Positions 37,807-50,646 of a DNA stretch of 64,000 nt are shown here, piece by piece (the first letter of the stretch is position 1; every line of letters starts with the position of its first letter). The DNA is from Ahrensia sp. (GTDB lineage: Bacteria > Pseudomonadota > Alphaproteobacteria > Rhizobiales > Rhizobiaceae), in contig JAPPOQ010000029.1 in the NCBI GenBank assembly GCA_028817895.1, positions 1 to 64,000 of the forward strand, read 5' to 3'. The notes beneath the pieces are model-generated. The model worked only from the letters and a program-made list of their open reading frames with translations. It was not told where the DNA came from and did no database searches. The translations under genes and the position numbers were made by a program.

Positions 37807-38152
37807 GAAGAGAAAACGCGCTTATGAGCGTGGCCACCGGGCAGAATGGTGGGCGGCGGCGGCGTTGTTGCTCAAGGGCTTTCGGATTGTTGCGCGCCGT
37901 TTCAAAACACCCGTTGGCGAAATCGACCTGATCATGCGGCGTGGCCAACTGGTGGTGTTCGTGGAGGTGAAGGCGCGTCACGATGATCGAACTGCGCTCG
38001 ATGCGATCAGCCGATCATCGCAGCAGCGCATCGAAAATGCCGCGCAGTGGTGGTTGTCGCAGCAAGCCGATGCCGCTCAGCTCTCATGGCGGTTTGATGT
38101 CGTTGCCATCGTTCCACGGCGTTGGCCGAGGCATTTTGAGAATGTCTGGTAG
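37799..38152 (+). CDS. yraN: YraN family (UPF0102) putative endonuclease
   Basis: The 117-residue protein is of the UPF0102 family, predicted to be a Holliday-junction-resolvase-like nuclease with no settled function. It shows RAYERGHRAEWWAAAALLLKG, then the nuclease-like core VGEIDLIMRRGQLVVFVEVKAR with E, D and E-x-K acidic/basic residues. ATG 37799 overlaps the rsmI stop codon by 8 bases, the usual rsmI-yraN arrangement. The frame is open farther upstream only within rsmI. Confidence 0.93.
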   Translation: MSEKRKRAYERGHRAEWWAAAALLLKGFRIVARRFKTPVGEIDLIMRRGQLVVFVEVKARHDDRTALDAISRSSQQRIENAAQWWLSQQADAAQLSWRFDVVAIVPRRWPRHFENVW

Positions 38153-38239
38153 TCAGTGTTTGCGAAAGCTGTTCGCACTCTTTCCATGCTCCGCTTCGAG
38201 CCTTAAGTGTCGAAACAGAACCAACCGGACGCCTGCCCT

Positions 38240-39205
38240 ATGACCCTGCGCATCGCCGTACAGATGGACCACATTTCCACCCTGCAAATTGCGGGCGACT
38301 CGACTTTCGCGCTCATGCTGGAAGCGCAGGCCCGCGGGCATGAGTTGTTTCACTACGAGACCGAAAGACTGTCGATGCGCGATGGCACCATCTATGCCGA
38401 ATGTGAGCCGGTGACGGTGCAGGATGTAAAGGGGTCGCATTTCAATCTGTCAGAGGCCCGTCGCGAAAACCTCGCCGACATGGATGTTGTGTTGATGCGT
38501 CAGGACCCGCCCTTTCATATGGGCTACATCACAGCAACGCATCTGCTGGAACGGGTTCATGATGCACAAGCCTTCGCTGCGGGGAAAGGCACTCTGGTCG
38601 TCAACGACCCTGGCCATGTCCGCAACGCGCCTGAGAAAATCTTCGTAACCGAGTTTCCTGATTTGATGCCAGAAACATTGATTTCTCGTTCAAGTAAGGA
38701 AATTCGAAAGTTCCGTGATGAATTTGGCGATGTCATCGTGAAGCCGCTTTATGGCAATGGCGGCGCGGGCGTTTTTCACATTCAGGAGGGCGACCAGAAT
38801 TTGTCGTCCCTGTTGGAAATGTTTGAGACGACATGGCCAGAACCCTTCATTGCCCAGCGCTATATGAGCGAGGTTCGCAAAGGCGACAAGCGCATCATCC
38901 TGATCGACGGCGAGGCGGTTGGGGCCATCAATCGCGTTCCGGGCGAGGATGAAGCACGCTCTAATATGCATGTTGGAGGCCGGGCAGAAGCGATCGGCAT
39001 GACTGATCGGGAGCATGAGATCTGCGCCCGCATCGGGCCGGAACTCAAGCGACGCGGCTTTGTCTTCGTCGGCATAGACGTGATCGGCGACTACATGACC
39101 GAGATCAACGTCACCTCTCCAACCGGCATTCGTGAGGTGAAGAAATTTGGGGGGGCCGATATTGCAGCGCTGTTCTGGGATGCCGTGGAAGGCAAGCGAA
39201 ATTGA
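38240..39205 (+). CDS. gshB: Glutathione synthase
   Basis: GshB joins gamma-glutamylcysteine and glycine with ATP. The 321-residue ATP-grasp enzyme has [22 protein letters not shown] split at the N-terminus (residues 4-25), the [18 protein letters not shown] segment, [12 protein letters not shown] (ATP-binding loop) and [13 protein letters not shown] at the end. ATG 38240 was chosen by family N-terminus over an earlier GTG at 38207. The stop codon abuts that of the convergent DMT permease gene (TGATCA). Confidence 0.96.
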   Translation: MTLRIAVQMDHISTLQIAGDSTFALMLEAQARGHELFHYETERLSMRDGTIYAECEPVTVQDVKGSHFNLSEARRENLADMDVVLMRQDPPFHMGYITATHLLERVHDAQAFAAGKGTLVVNDPGHVRNAPEKIFVTEFPDLMPETLISRSSKEIRKFRDEFGDVIVKPLYGNGGAGVFHIQEGDQNLSSLLEMFETTWPEPFIAQRYMSEVRKGDKRIILIDGEAVGAINRVPGEDEARSNMHVGGRAEAIGMTDREHEICARIGPELKRRGFVFVGIDVIGDYMTEINVTSPTGIREVKKFGGADIAALFWDAVEGKRN

Positions 39206-40087
39206 TCATGACTGTCGGGCAGAACGGGCCTTGAACAGAACGCCCGCGGCCACCACGGCACCACATGTAACCAGAAGCGGCGCGAGCATCAGGTGCCAAC
39301 TCCATTCGGCATATCCAAACGCGATCAACACGAATACAGAGAGGACGGGCGTGGCATAGCTGGCTGCACCCAGAAGCTGGATATTGCCATGCTTCATGCC
39401 GTGGTCCCAAACATAAAAAGCCGCACCGACCGGCCCAAGACCGAGCATGATAACCGCCAGCCACTGCATGCCACCCGTCGGCCAAACCGTACTTTCAAAA
39501 GCGAGATGCGCCAGCGCAGCCAAGATGGCGCTGACAAGACAATAGCCGGTCACGATGTCGCTTGGAACGTCGGCAAAGCGACGTGACAGAACCGAGTAAC
39601 CTGACCAGACAAAGGCGCAGATCAGCGCGATACCGTATCCGAATGCGAAGCGCCCTTCGAAAGACACACCGCCGCGTGTGACCAGAACAGTCAGCCCGAC
39701 GAGTCCCAGCACCGCTCCGGCAATATGAAACCAGCGCAGCTTCTCTCCCGGCAACAAAGCTGAAAACAGGACGATCAGCAGCGGCCACAAATATGCGATC
39801 AGACTGGCCTCGGCCGGAGGCGCATTCTGGAGGGCCGTGAAATAGAAAAAGTGGTAGCCAAACAATCCCGCGGTTCCCAACAACCAAACCGAAAGGGGCT
39901 GCCTGAACAGGCTCCGGCTTTGACCGCGCTTGAGCATCACGGCAAGGCCGATCGCGGTGGCGATGGCAAAGCAGATTGCGGTGAGTTGAAAGGGCGGAAT
40001 GGCGCCGGCAGCAGCGGTAAACAGCGCAAGCAGGCTCCACAAGGCAATTGCGATCACCCCGCTTGCGGTAGCCGTTGCGTGATTCAT
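39206..40087 (-). CDS. EamA/DMT family transporter (YddG-like aromatic amino-acid exporter type)
   Basis: The 293-residue inner-membrane protein has ten hydrophobic segments in two EamA repeats. It contains FYFTALQNAPPAEASLIAYLWPLL, broken here only by position 80-103, which is typical of the YddG-like subgroup of drug/metabolite transporters. YddG exports aromatic amino acids and paraquat; the substrate here is inferred only. It converges with gshB with no bases between the stop codons. The 137 bases before it (40088-40224) separate it from the divergent comM gene. Confidence 0.88.
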   Translation of the reverse strand: MNHATATASGVIAIALWSLLALFTAAAGAIPPFQLTAICFAIATAIGLAVMLKRGQSRSLFRQPLSVWLLGTAGLFGYHFFYFTALQNAPPAEASLIAYLWPLLIVLFSALLPGEKLRWFHIAGAVLGLVGLTVLVTRGGVSFEGRFAFGYGIALICAFVWSGYSVLSRRFADVPSDIVTGYCLVSAILAALAHLAFESTVWPTGGMQWLAVIMLGLGPVGAAFYVWDHGMKHGNIQLLGAASYATPVLSVFVLIAFGYAEWSWHLMLAPLLVTCGAVVAAGVLFKARSARQS

Positions 40088-40224
40088 GACTGCTCCTATC
40101 CTTCAAAGCCATCGCCTCTATGCTTTTGGTCATTGAATGGCAAATCTCCATTGTTCTATTTTTGTTCTTGACTTTGCTTGAAACGCGCGCGACGGTGACG
40201 ATCGAAGACCGAGGATATTCGAGC

Positions 40225-41754
40225 ATGGTTGCACGCTGCACGACAATTGCCTTTCAGGGCATTCATGCCGTCCCGGTTGATGTGCAGGTTATGATTGGCC
40301 CGGGCAAAATGGGCATGCACATTGTGGGACTTGCCGACAAGGCCGTGGCCGAGAGCCGAGAGCGTGTGCAAGCAGCCATGCATGCATCGGGTCTGGCCAT
40401 GCCAGCAAAAAAGGTGACGGTGAACCTTGCTCCCGCCGATTTACCGAAGGAGGGCAGTCACTACGATTTGCCCATCGCACTTGCGCTGATGGCGGCGCTT
40501 GGCGCGATACCTGCGGATGTATTGGCGCGATATGTGGTGATGGGGGAGTTGTCGCTTGATGGCACAATTGCACCCGTAGCCGGTGCGCTGCCCGCCGCAA
40601 TTGGTGCCAACGAACTTGAGAAGGGTTTGATCTGCCCGGCTGCATCCGGGGCAGAGGCGGCATGGGCTGATCCGCAGATGGATGTTCTGGCGCCGCGCAG
40701 CCTGATTGCCATGGCAAATCACTTCAAGGGAACACAACATCTGTCGCGGCCCGTTGCGGCGATACGCGATGCCCCTCCCATCATGGGCGACATGGCTGAT
40801 ATTCGTGGGCAGGAAACCGCCAAGCGGGCTTTGGAAGTTGCGGCAGCGGGCGGTCACAATCTCCTATTTGTTGGCCCGCCGGGGTCTGGCAAGTCCATGC
40901 TGGCTTCGCGCTTGCCGTCCATATTGCCGCGCCTTGAACCGCGCGAATTGCTGGAGGTCTCCATGATCGCGTCGATCGCCGGTCTGCTGGCAGATGGCAA
41001 ATTGTCGTCGGCAAGGCCTTTTCGCGCGCCGCATCACTCCGCCTCCATGGCCGCAATGGTTGGAGGCGGGTTGAGGGCGAAGCCGGGCGAGGTTTCGCTG
41101 GCCCACAATGGCGTGTTGTTTCTGGATGAGTTACCCGAATTTACACCACAGGTTCTCGACAGTCTGCGTCAGCCGCTTGAAACCGGTGAAACCGTAATCG
41201 CCCGCGCCAATCACCGCGTCTCCTACCCATCGCAACTGCAACTGGTCGCGGCCATGAATCCGTGCCGTTGCGGCATGGCGGGGGAGCCCGGCCATACATG
41301 CCGACGGGGTGACCGCTGTGCAGCCGATTATCAAGCCCGCATTTCAGGGCCGCTGATGGACCGCATTGATATTCGTGTCGAAGCTCCGGGCGTTTCGGCA
41401 GCCGATCTCATGCGACCCTCCGATGCCGAACCCAGCGAAAAGATCGCCGAACGCGTCGCACGAGCCAGACGGGTGCAGTTTGATCGATATCGCAACATGG
41501 GTCTGTCGCAGCACACCAATGCGCAAATCGGCAACAGCGTCGTCGAAAAGGTTGCAGCTCTGGATGCTGCAGGCAGCAAATTGCTGTCCGATGCGGCGGA
41601 GGCCTTGAAATTTTCAGCGCGCGGATTTCACCGCATCCTGAAAGTCGCACGCACGCTGGCAGACCTCGACGGAGCGGAACGTGTCGGGCGCGTGCATCTG
41701 GCCGAGGCTATATCCTATCGCATTGCCGGAGACAGGTTGGCGCAGGCGGCTTGA
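40225..41754 (+). CDS. comM: ComM/YifB family Mg-chelatase-like AAA+ ATPase
   Basis: ComM is a bidirectional helicase that aids branch migration of incoming DNA during natural transformation, although the gene is also present in non-competent bacteria. The 509-residue protein begins with the Lon-like fold (GPGKMGMHIVGLADKAVAES), followed by the AAA+ core with Walker A GPPGSGKSMLASRLP and Walker B GVLFLDELPEF. A Cys cluster (NPCRCGMAGEPGHTCRRGDRC region) and the C-terminal Mg-chelatase domain follow. ATG 40225 fits the family start (MVARCTTIAFQGI); earlier in-frame codons would add a spurious hydrophobic leader. Confidence 0.95.
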   Translation: MVARCTTIAFQGIHAVPVDVQVMIGPGKMGMHIVGLADKAVAESRERVQAAMHASGLAMPAKKVTVNLAPADLPKEGSHYDLPIALALMAALGAIPADVLARYVVMGELSLDGTIAPVAGALPAAIGANELEKGLICPAASGAEAAWADPQMDVLAPRSLIAMANHFKGTQHLSRPVAAIRDAPPIMGDMADIRGQETAKRALEVAAAGGHNLLFVGPPGSGKSMLASRLPSILPRLEPRELLEVSMIASIAGLLADGKLSSARPFRAPHHSASMAAMVGGGLRAKPGEVSLAHNGVLFLDELPEFTPQVLDSLRQPLETGETVIARANHRVSYPSQLQLVAAMNPCRCGMAGEPGHTCRRGDRCAADYQARISGPLMDRIDIRVEAPGVSAADLMRPSDAEPSEKIAERVARARRVQFDRYRNMGLSQHTNAQIGNSVVEKVAALDAAGSKLLSDAAEALKFSARGFHRILKVARTLADLDGAERVGRVHLAEAISYRIAGDRLAQAA

Positions 41755-41806
41755 AGCTGACATGCGCCCGTCACATCTGTGTGCTGTAGGCTGCGTCAGC
41801 AGGCCG

Positions 41807-42709
41807 ATGAATTCGCTTGAGCAACCAGCCATGTTGATCCATTCCGACCAGAGTGCAACGTCAATCGCTTCTCAACCCGCAGGTGACCTGCATGCGGACG
41901 CAAGGCCAATTGCTGCTACAAGCCCTCTACTGGGAAAGCTTGGCGATTTGCGCGCCTCACTGGCACAGACGAACGCGGACATCGCGGCTGCCCAATCCGT
42001 GCGCTACAAGGTGTTTTACGAAGAACTTGGTGCAGCTGCGACGACCGAGACACGCCATTTGCAACGCGACGCGGATCGCTTTGATGCGGTTTGCGATCAC
42101 CTGTTGATCACTGCCGATGGCCCCGTCGGCACTCAACTCGTCGGAACCTGCCGTTTTCTGCTTAACGAGCACGCGCATCAGGCCGGCGGCTACTACTCAC
42201 AAACAGAATTCGACCTGTCGGCCATGATCGATCAGGGAGATGGCAAACGTTTCATGGAGTTGGGGCGTTCCTGCATCGTTCCAAGCTTCCGTTCCAAGCG
42301 TGTCACCGAACTATTGTGGCAGGGGGCCTGGGCCTACGCCCTGGCAAACAGGGTCGATGTCCTGTTCGGATGCGCTTCGCTTTCAGGAACGGATGTGACC
42401 GCACATCTTCCTCTGCTCGGCTGGCTTGGCACAAACCATGTCGGAGCCTCGATCGATTGTCCGGCCATTGCTGCCGAGAGCGTGAACTTGGAGGACTTTT
42501 CCGCCGTCGAGCCTCCTCGGGAGCGCTGGCCAAATCAACTGCCACCGCTGTTGAAAGGCTATTTGCGTCTTGGTGCGAAGATCGGCCCTTACGCTGTCAT
42601 CGACCGACAGTTTGGCACGATCGATGTGTTGGTCGTATTGGAGACGGCGCAGATCAACCCACGCTATCTTGCTCATTTTGGAACGGACGCGTCCCGCTAC
42701 GCAGCCTGA
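41807..42709 (+). CDS. olsB: L-ornithine N-alpha-acyltransferase OlsB
   Basis: OlsB moves a 3-hydroxyacyl chain from acyl carrier protein to ornithine, the first step to ornithine lipids, which replace phospholipids under phosphate limitation in rhizobia. The 300-residue GNAT-fold protein shows SVRYKVFYEELGA (about residues 63-75), GTCRFLL, FMELGRSCIVPSFRSKRVTELLWQG split over the core, and FGCASLSGTD. ATG 41807 gives about the usual length; ATG 41831 is an alternative. No OlsA-type acyltransferase gene is adjacent. Confidence 0.88.
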   Translation: MNSLEQPAMLIHSDQSATSIASQPAGDLHADARPIAATSPLLGKLGDLRASLAQTNADIAAAQSVRYKVFYEELGAAATTETRHLQRDADRFDAVCDHLLITADGPVGTQLVGTCRFLLNEHAHQAGGYYSQTEFDLSAMIDQGDGKRFMELGRSCIVPSFRSKRVTELLWQGAWAYALANRVDVLFGCASLSGTDVTAHLPLLGWLGTNHVGASIDCPAIAAESVNLEDFSAVEPPRERWPNQLPPLLKGYLRLGAKIGPYAVIDRQFGTIDVLVVLETAQINPRYLAHFGTDASRYAA

Positions 42710-42806
42710 CGCCATCATCACCTGCTGATCGTGCGTCTGGCGCTTCATTCTTCGCGCCGCATGCAGTAGCCTTCATCACATCCGCAGCCATCTTGTTTCG
42801 CGTATC

Positions 42807-45473
42807 ATGTCATCCAGCCAGCCAACGCCGATGATGGCGCAATATATCGAGATCAAGGCGGCCAATCCCGACTCGCTGCTGTTCTACCGAATGGGCGATT
42901 TTTACGAGTTGTTTTTCGGCGATGCGGAAATCGCGGCGCGGGCACTCGGCATAGCTCTCACAAAACGCGGCAAACATCTGGGAGAAGATATCCCGATGTG
43001 CGGTGTGCCGATCCATGCCGCGGACGACTATTTGCAGAAGCTCATAGCGCTGGGCCATCGAGTCGCCGTTTGCGAGCAGTTGGAAGACCCCGCCGAGGCG
43101 AAAAAGCGCGGTTCCAAAGCAGTTGTGCGGCGCGATGTCGTGCGTCTGGTCACACCGGGAACGATCACCGAGGACAATTTGCTTGATGCTTCCTCTGCCA
43201 GCATGCTTGTCGCGCTTGCCCGCACCGGCAGCGCAGAGAATGCGGAGTACGCGCTCGCTGCTGCCGACATTTCAACCGGAGCGTTCCGCCTGTTGAGCAC
43301 CAGCGAAAGACGGTTATCTGCGGATTTGGCCCGGCTGGAACCGCGTGAGATCATCGTCTCGCAATCGGTGCTTGCAGACCACAGCCAGGTGATTGGCGCG
43401 GCTTTGGCGAGCAGCCCCGCTGCGGTTCAGGAACAGGCGCCTTCACTGTTTGATTCCACGCGCGCAGCCAACCGGCTTGAGAGCTTTTTCGGCGTCTCCA
43501 CACTTGACGGTCTCGGTGAATTCTCACGCGCTGAACTGGCCGCAGCGGGTGGCATCATCGGCTATATCGAGCTAACCCAGTTCGATGAAAGACCGGCGCT
43601 GGACCGCCCCGCCCGGGAGGACGGTTCATCGACCATGTTGATCGATGCTGCGACCAGGGCCAATCTTGAACTCACGGCCACACTTTCGGGATCGCGAGAC
43701 GGATCCCTCCTGCAAGCCATTGACCGCACCGTCACAGGTGGAGGAGCGCGGTTGCTGACCCAAAGGCTCGCCGCACCACTCACCGTATCGCAAGCCATTC
43801 ATGAAAGGCTGGATGAGGTTTCTTTCTGGCTTGCGGCACAGGGTGAGCGCGAAACCCTGCGCCGACATCTGAAAGGGCTGTCCGATTTGCCTCGCGCCCT
43901 GTCGCGGCTTGCACTCAATCGTGGAGGGCCCAGAGACCTTGCGGCAATTCGGTCCACTTTGACGATCGGTGATGCGGTTCTGGGAGACATCAGCGACACG
44001 CTCCATGGCGGGCCGGACAATGTGGTGAAACAGCTCGAAGCGTTGGCGCAATCGCCTTCGGACGTACTCGATCTGCTGACACAAGCCCTCGCACAAGACT
44101 TGCCCCTCCACGCCCGCGACGGTGGGTTGGTCGCTGATGGGTATGATCCGCAGTTGGACGAACAGCGCGCGCTCAGCCGCGAGAGCAAGCGTGTCATAGC
44201 CGGTTTGCAAAGCGACTACGCCCAGGAAACCGGCGTCAAAGCGCTGAAAATCAGGCACAACAATGTGCTTGGTTATTTCATTGAGGTAACGACGGCGCAG
44301 GCGCCCGCTCTGCAGGAGAAGACGGGACGGTTCATCCATCGCCAAACCATGGCCAACGCCATGCGCTTCACCACGACTGAGCTGGCCGAAATTGAGAGCA
44401 AGATTGCCAATGCGGCTGGTCGTGCTCTTGAACTGGAACTGCGGCATTTCGAGGCGCTGCGAGAAGCCGCACTGGCACAGGCCGATGTGCTGAAGGCAGT
44501 GGCACAAGCCTTAGCACAAATGGATGTCGGCTCCGCCCTGGCTCAACTGGCGGAAGCGGAAGGCTATTGCAGACCTCAGATTGACGACAGTCGCGCATTT
44601 TCAATCGTCGCGGGACGCCACCCGGTTGTGGAACAGGCCTTGCGCAAGCAGGCGGCCAACCCCTTCGTGGCCAATGATTGCCACCTTGGTCATGACGACA
44701 CAGGGCAGTTGTGGCTTCTAACCGGGCCAAATATGGGTGGCAAATCGACCTTTTTGCGCCAGAACGCTTTGATCGCGCTTATGGCTCAGATGGGGTCGTT
44801 TGTTCCAGCCGGTTCGGCTCACATCGGTATTGTCGACAAACTGTTTTCGCGGGTGGGAGCGGCGGATGACCTCGCCCGCGGACGATCCACCTTCATGGTG
44901 GAGATGGTGGAGACAGCCGCGATCCTCAACCAGGCGGGTGACCGGTCATTCGTCATTCTTGACGAGATTGGCCGCGGAACCGCAACTTTTGATGGCCTCT
45001 CCATCGCCTGGGCGGCCATCGAACATCTGCATGAGACGTGCCGTTGCCGCACCCTCTTTGCCACGCATTATCACGAGCTTACGGCGCTCGGCGCCTCGCT
45101 TGAGCGCGTTGCCAATGTAACGATGAGTGTGAAGGAATGGGATGGAGACGTCGTCTTTCTGCATGAAGTCGTGGAAGGGTCCGCGGACCGTTCCTATGGC
45201 ATCCAGGTCGCACGACTCGCGGGTCTGCCGGACGCAGTGATCGCACGCGCACGCCAGGTTCTCGACCAGCTGGAATCGCAGAACCGCGATCGCGGTCCCT
45301 CCACGCTGATCGATGATCTGCCGCTGTTTTCAGCACATCCTCAACAAGCTTCCGGAACACGCGAGGGCAATCAACCTCTGCATGACGCCTTGCACGAATT
45401 ACATCCGGACGATCTTTCCCCGCGTGAGGCGCTTGAGATGATCTACAGGCTCAAGAAACTAGCTGTTAACTGA
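42807..45473 (+). CDS. mutS: DNA mismatch repair protein MutS
   Basis: MutS detects mismatches and recruits MutL. The 888-residue protein has the N-terminal mismatch-binding motif GDFYELFF (Phe and Glu wedge), connector and clamp domains, and the ABC-type ATPase with Walker [14 protein letters not shown], signature GRSTFMVEM and Walker [17 protein letters not shown]. The C-terminal tail ends [17 protein letters not shown], the beta-clamp/dimerisation region. It stands 97 bases after olsB. Confidence 0.97.
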   Translation: MSSSQPTPMMAQYIEIKAANPDSLLFYRMGDFYELFFGDAEIAARALGIALTKRGKHLGEDIPMCGVPIHAADDYLQKLIALGHRVAVCEQLEDPAEAKKRGSKAVVRRDVVRLVTPGTITEDNLLDASSASMLVALARTGSAENAEYALAAADISTGAFRLLSTSERRLSADLARLEPREIIVSQSVLADHSQVIGAALASSPAAVQEQAPSLFDSTRAANRLESFFGVSTLDGLGEFSRAELAAAGGIIGYIELTQFDERPALDRPAREDGSSTMLIDAATRANLELTATLSGSRDGSLLQAIDRTVTGGGARLLTQRLAAPLTVSQAIHERLDEVSFWLAAQGERETLRRHLKGLSDLPRALSRLALNRGGPRDLAAIRSTLTIGDAVLGDISDTLHGGPDNVVKQLEALAQSPSDVLDLLTQALAQDLPLHARDGGLVADGYDPQLDEQRALSRESKRVIAGLQSDYAQETGVKALKIRHNNVLGYFIEVTTAQAPALQEKTGRFIHRQTMANAMRFTTTELAEIESKIANAAGRALELELRHFEALREAALAQADVLKAVAQALAQMDVGSALAQLAEAEGYCRPQIDDSRAFSIVAGRHPVVEQALRKQAANPFVANDCHLGHDDTGQLWLLTGPNMGGKSTFLRQNALIALMAQMGSFVPAGSAHIGIVDKLFSRVGAADDLARGRSTFMVEMVETAAILNQAGDRSFVILDEIGRGTATFDGLSIAWAAIEHLHETCRCRTLFATHYHELTALGASLERVANVTMSVKEWDGDVVFLHEVVEGSADRSYGIQVARLAGLPDAVIARARQVLDQLESQNRDRGPSTLIDDLPLFSAHPQQASGTREGNQPLHDALHELHPDDLSPREALEMIYRLKKLAVN

Positions 45474-45537
45474 TTGCCCACATGGCGACCCGGGCCGGTG
45501 GGCCAATTGGTTTTGGCGGCGCCCAACCTTATATTGA

Positions 45538-48045
<2,508 letters not shown>

Positions 48046-48103
48046 TTGCGAAGTGGCGGCGGCGGTGTCAGACAAGCGTCATCGCTGACCAGGACCCATC
48101 GCA

Positions 48104-49405
48104 ATGGACTATCTCAAAAAAGCGCCCAAGACCTCCGCAACCGGAGAACAGGATGTACGCGACACCGTTCAGGCAATTTTGAACGACATCGAGCAGGGTG
48201 GCGATGCGACGGCGCAAGACTATGCCCGCAAATTCGACAAGTTCGAAGGCGATATCATCGTATCCGCGGCCCAGCGTGAAGCGGCAGGCGACGAAGTCAA
48301 TCAGAAGCTGAAGGATGACATCCGTTTCGCCCATGACAATGTCCGCCGTTTTGCGCAGATGCAACGCGGCACGATTGTCGATAGTGAGATGGAAATACTC
48401 CCGGGACTCATCGCCGGGCAGAAACAAATCCCGGTGTCGGCCGCGGGCTGCTACGCTCCGGGCGGCCGCTACAGCCATATCGCGTCAGCCATTATGACCG
48501 TGACAACGGCCAAGGTCGCTGGTGTCTCCCATGTGAGCGCGTGCTCTCCTCCGCGGCCGGGCATCGGCATGAACGCTGCGGTTCTCTATGCGCTTGATGT
48601 GTGTGGTGCCGATACGATCCTCAATCTCGGTGGCGTGCAGGGCATTGCCGCCATGGCCTTCGGCCTGTTTGGAACACCAAAGGCACGCGTGCTGGCCGGA
48701 CCGGGGAACCAATTCGTTGCGGAAGCCAAGCGCATTCTGTTTGGTCGGGTCGGAATCGACATGTTCGCCGGTCCGACCGAAAGCATGGTGATCGCTGATG
48801 CGTCAGCCGATGCGTCTATCGTTGCCTGGGACCTCGTTGGTCAGGCCGAACATGGCTACAACTCTCCGGTCTGGCTGATTTCGCTGGACAGGGACTTGGC
48901 GCAAAAGGTGGCTGAGCTTGTTCCAGACTATATCGAGACCTTGCCCGAGCTGAACCGGGACAATGCGCGGGCCGCCTGGCGGGACTATGGCGAGATCATG
49001 GTCTGCGACAGCCGGGAGGAAGCCGTCTCAGTCTCGGACGAATATGCGTCGGAGCACCTTCAGATTCAGGCGGATGATCTGGACTGGTGGCTTGCAAATC
49101 TCACCAATTACGGGTCGCTGTTTCTGGGTGAAGAAACCACCGTGGCCTATGGCGACAAGGTTTCCGGGCCAAACCATGTTCTGCCAACTAAGGGCGCTGC
49201 TCATTACACGGGCGGTCTGTCCGTTGGGAAATTCATCAAGACCGTCACATGGCAGCGCTCAACCCGGGAAGCCAATCGCGACATCGCGCAGGCTTGCGCA
49301 CGAATTTCGCGTCTGGAAGGCATGGAAGGCCATGCGCGCACCGGCGATGTGCGGCTTGAAAAATACTTCCCGCGAGAGAATTTCGATCTGTCTGTGGAAG
49401 ACTGA
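48104..49405 (+). CDS. HisD-family NAD-dependent dehydrogenase, probably HpsN-like (sulfopropanediol 3-dehydrogenase)
   Basis: The 433-residue protein has the histidinol dehydrogenase fold: VSAAGCYAPGGRYSHIAS, MAFGLFGTPKARVLAGPGN, DMFAGPTESMVIAD, then GPNHVLPTKGAAHYTGGLSV. Several regions depart from true HisD: QAEHGYNSPVW, the LTNYGSLFLGEETTVAYGDK loop and the TVTWQRSTREANRD segment. These resemble the HpsN branch, which oxidises 2,3-dihydroxypropane-1-sulfonate. No other his or sulfonate gene is adjacent, so substrate assignment rests on sequence impression alone. It follows gyrB by 58 bases and precedes a peroxiredoxin gene. Confidence 0.75.
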   Translation: MDYLKKAPKTSATGEQDVRDTVQAILNDIEQGGDATAQDYARKFDKFEGDIIVSAAQREAAGDEVNQKLKDDIRFAHDNVRRFAQMQRGTIVDSEMEILPGLIAGQKQIPVSAAGCYAPGGRYSHIASAIMTVTTAKVAGVSHVSACSPPRPGIGMNAAVLYALDVCGADTILNLGGVQGIAAMAFGLFGTPKARVLAGPGNQFVAEAKRILFGRVGIDMFAGPTESMVIADASADASIVAWDLVGQAEHGYNSPVWLISLDRDLAQKVAELVPDYIETLPELNRDNARAAWRDYGEIMVCDSREEAVSVSDEYASEHLQIQADDLDWWLANLTNYGSLFLGEETTVAYGDKVSGPNHVLPTKGAAHYTGGLSVGKFIKTVTWQRSTREANRDIAQACARISRLEGMEGHARTGDVRLEKYFPRENFDLSVED

Positions 49406-49511
49406 ACGGGGAACGCATTGTCGGAAACGGGAAGCGGTCCAACTGGAAATCCAAGCGAGGCGAGCCTATCTCCAAGGTCAAACGAACGTCACAGGCAAGG
49501 ATTTTCCAGAC

Positions 49512-50150
49512 ATGACCAAAGCATTGCTCATAGGCGATGACGCTCCAAACTTCACCGCAACCACAACCGAAGGTGAGATCGATTTTCACAGTTTCATCGA
49601 CGGCCATTGGGCAGTCCTGTTTTCGCATCCCAAGAATTACACCCCGGTCTGCACCACCGAACTCGGCTACACGTCCAAGCTGAAGGGCGAGTTTGAGAAG
49701 CGCGGCGTCAAGGTGATCGGGCTTTCGGTTGACAAGATCGAAGACCATGATGGCTGGGCCAAGGACATTGAGGACACGCAGGGCGCGGCGCTGAATTTTC
49801 CGTTGATTGCAGATGACGGATCGGTCGCCAAGCTGTACGGCATGATCCACCCGAACGCCTCGGACACAATGACCGTGCGTTCGGTCTTTGTCGTCGGACC
49901 GGACAAGAAAGTGAAGTTGAAAGTGGAGTACCCCGCCTCGACGGGCCGCAATTTCGACGAGATCCTGCGCGTGATCGATTCCTTGCAGCTCACCGCCAAT
50001 CACAAAGTTGCAACGCCGGTGAACTGGAAGGATGGCGAAGACGTGATCATCGTGCCCGCCGTCTCCAATGAAGAAGCCGCCAAGCAGTTCCCGGACGGTT
50101 GGAACGAAGTGCGCCCCTATCTGCGCATCGTGCCACAACCTGGCCGCTGA
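49512..50150 (+). CDS. 1-Cys peroxiredoxin (Prx6 type)
   Basis: This cytoplasmic thiol peroxidase reduces H2O2 and alkyl hydroperoxides. The 212-residue protein has the peroxidatic motif NYTPVCTTELGYTSKL (Cys near residue 47), the SVDKIEDHDGWAKDI segment and a C-terminal extension with TPVNWKDGEDVIIVP, which define the Prx6/1-Cys class. No resolving Cys is seen in the usual position. The frame continues upstream through the dehydrogenase gene, but ATG 49512 fits the family. A MITE-like element begins 131 bases after the stop codon; 50151-50281 holds nothing else I can assign. Confidence 0.93.
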   Translation: MTKALLIGDDAPNFTATTTEGEIDFHSFIDGHWAVLFSHPKNYTPVCTTELGYTSKLKGEFEKRGVKVIGLSVDKIEDHDGWAKDIEDTQGAALNFPLIADDGSVAKLYGMIHPNASDTMTVRSVFVVGPDKKVKLKVEYPASTGRNFDEILRVIDSLQLTANHKVATPVNWKDGEDVIIVPAVSNEEAAKQFPDGWNEVRPYLRIVPQPGR

Positions 50151-50281
50151 GGTTGCAAGCCTTTCTCGGTACTCATGAAGGCCGTCAGTTGATCTGGCGG
50201 CCCCTTGTTACGTGGTCAGTGCAATTCCCACCGAGCGCAGTTTTCATGTTGGCCCACTCAACATGCAGTGCAAAACCATGC

Positions 50282-50593
50282 TAGAGCAAGTCTCGCTCAG
50301 ATTGGAGCAGTTTGATGGGATGGATTTTTCGATCTGGCGAGGAGAACACCGCAGAGCGATGCTGAGCATCGCGCGAGGATTTCGACGACGCCAGAGCGAC
50401 AAAAGACACTCAAGCAATTCGTATGCAAGGCGATGAAAATGAAGAATAATCTGCAATCGTTTGAACTTGTTTCTTTGCGCCCTGACCGTGTTGCGCACGA
50501 ACTTGTGGTGCCCGCACCACGGCGTCGCACGCGCCCTGTCAGGCCACAAACTCCCTGCGCTCAAACGATTCAATCTGGGCGAGATTTGCTCTA
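50282..50593. repeat. MITE-like dispersed repeat, copy B (complete, 312 bp)
   Basis: The element runs from TAGAGCAAGTCTCGC (50282) to GCGAGATTTGCTCTA (50593). The two ends are inverted repeats of about 34 bp with four mismatches and one gap. Each ends in TA, as expected for a TA target duplication of the IS630/mariner type. The body matches copy A at 1-297 in the same orientation. Internal hairpins (GATGC-TGA-GCATC and GTGGTGC-CC-GCACCAC) are kept. It has no transposase; short open frames inside it are not conserved between copies. It lies between the peroxiredoxin gene and mepA. Confidence 0.88.
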
Positions 50594-50646
50594 AACGCCT
50601 TCATTGACATTTGAGCATTGAGGTTCGTGGCCATGGACAAGCGAGC

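Noticed and set aside
50212-50573. Short frames inside the MITE-like element (74 and 109 residues)
   Set aside because: Indels between the two copies break the frames, so there is no selection for coding.
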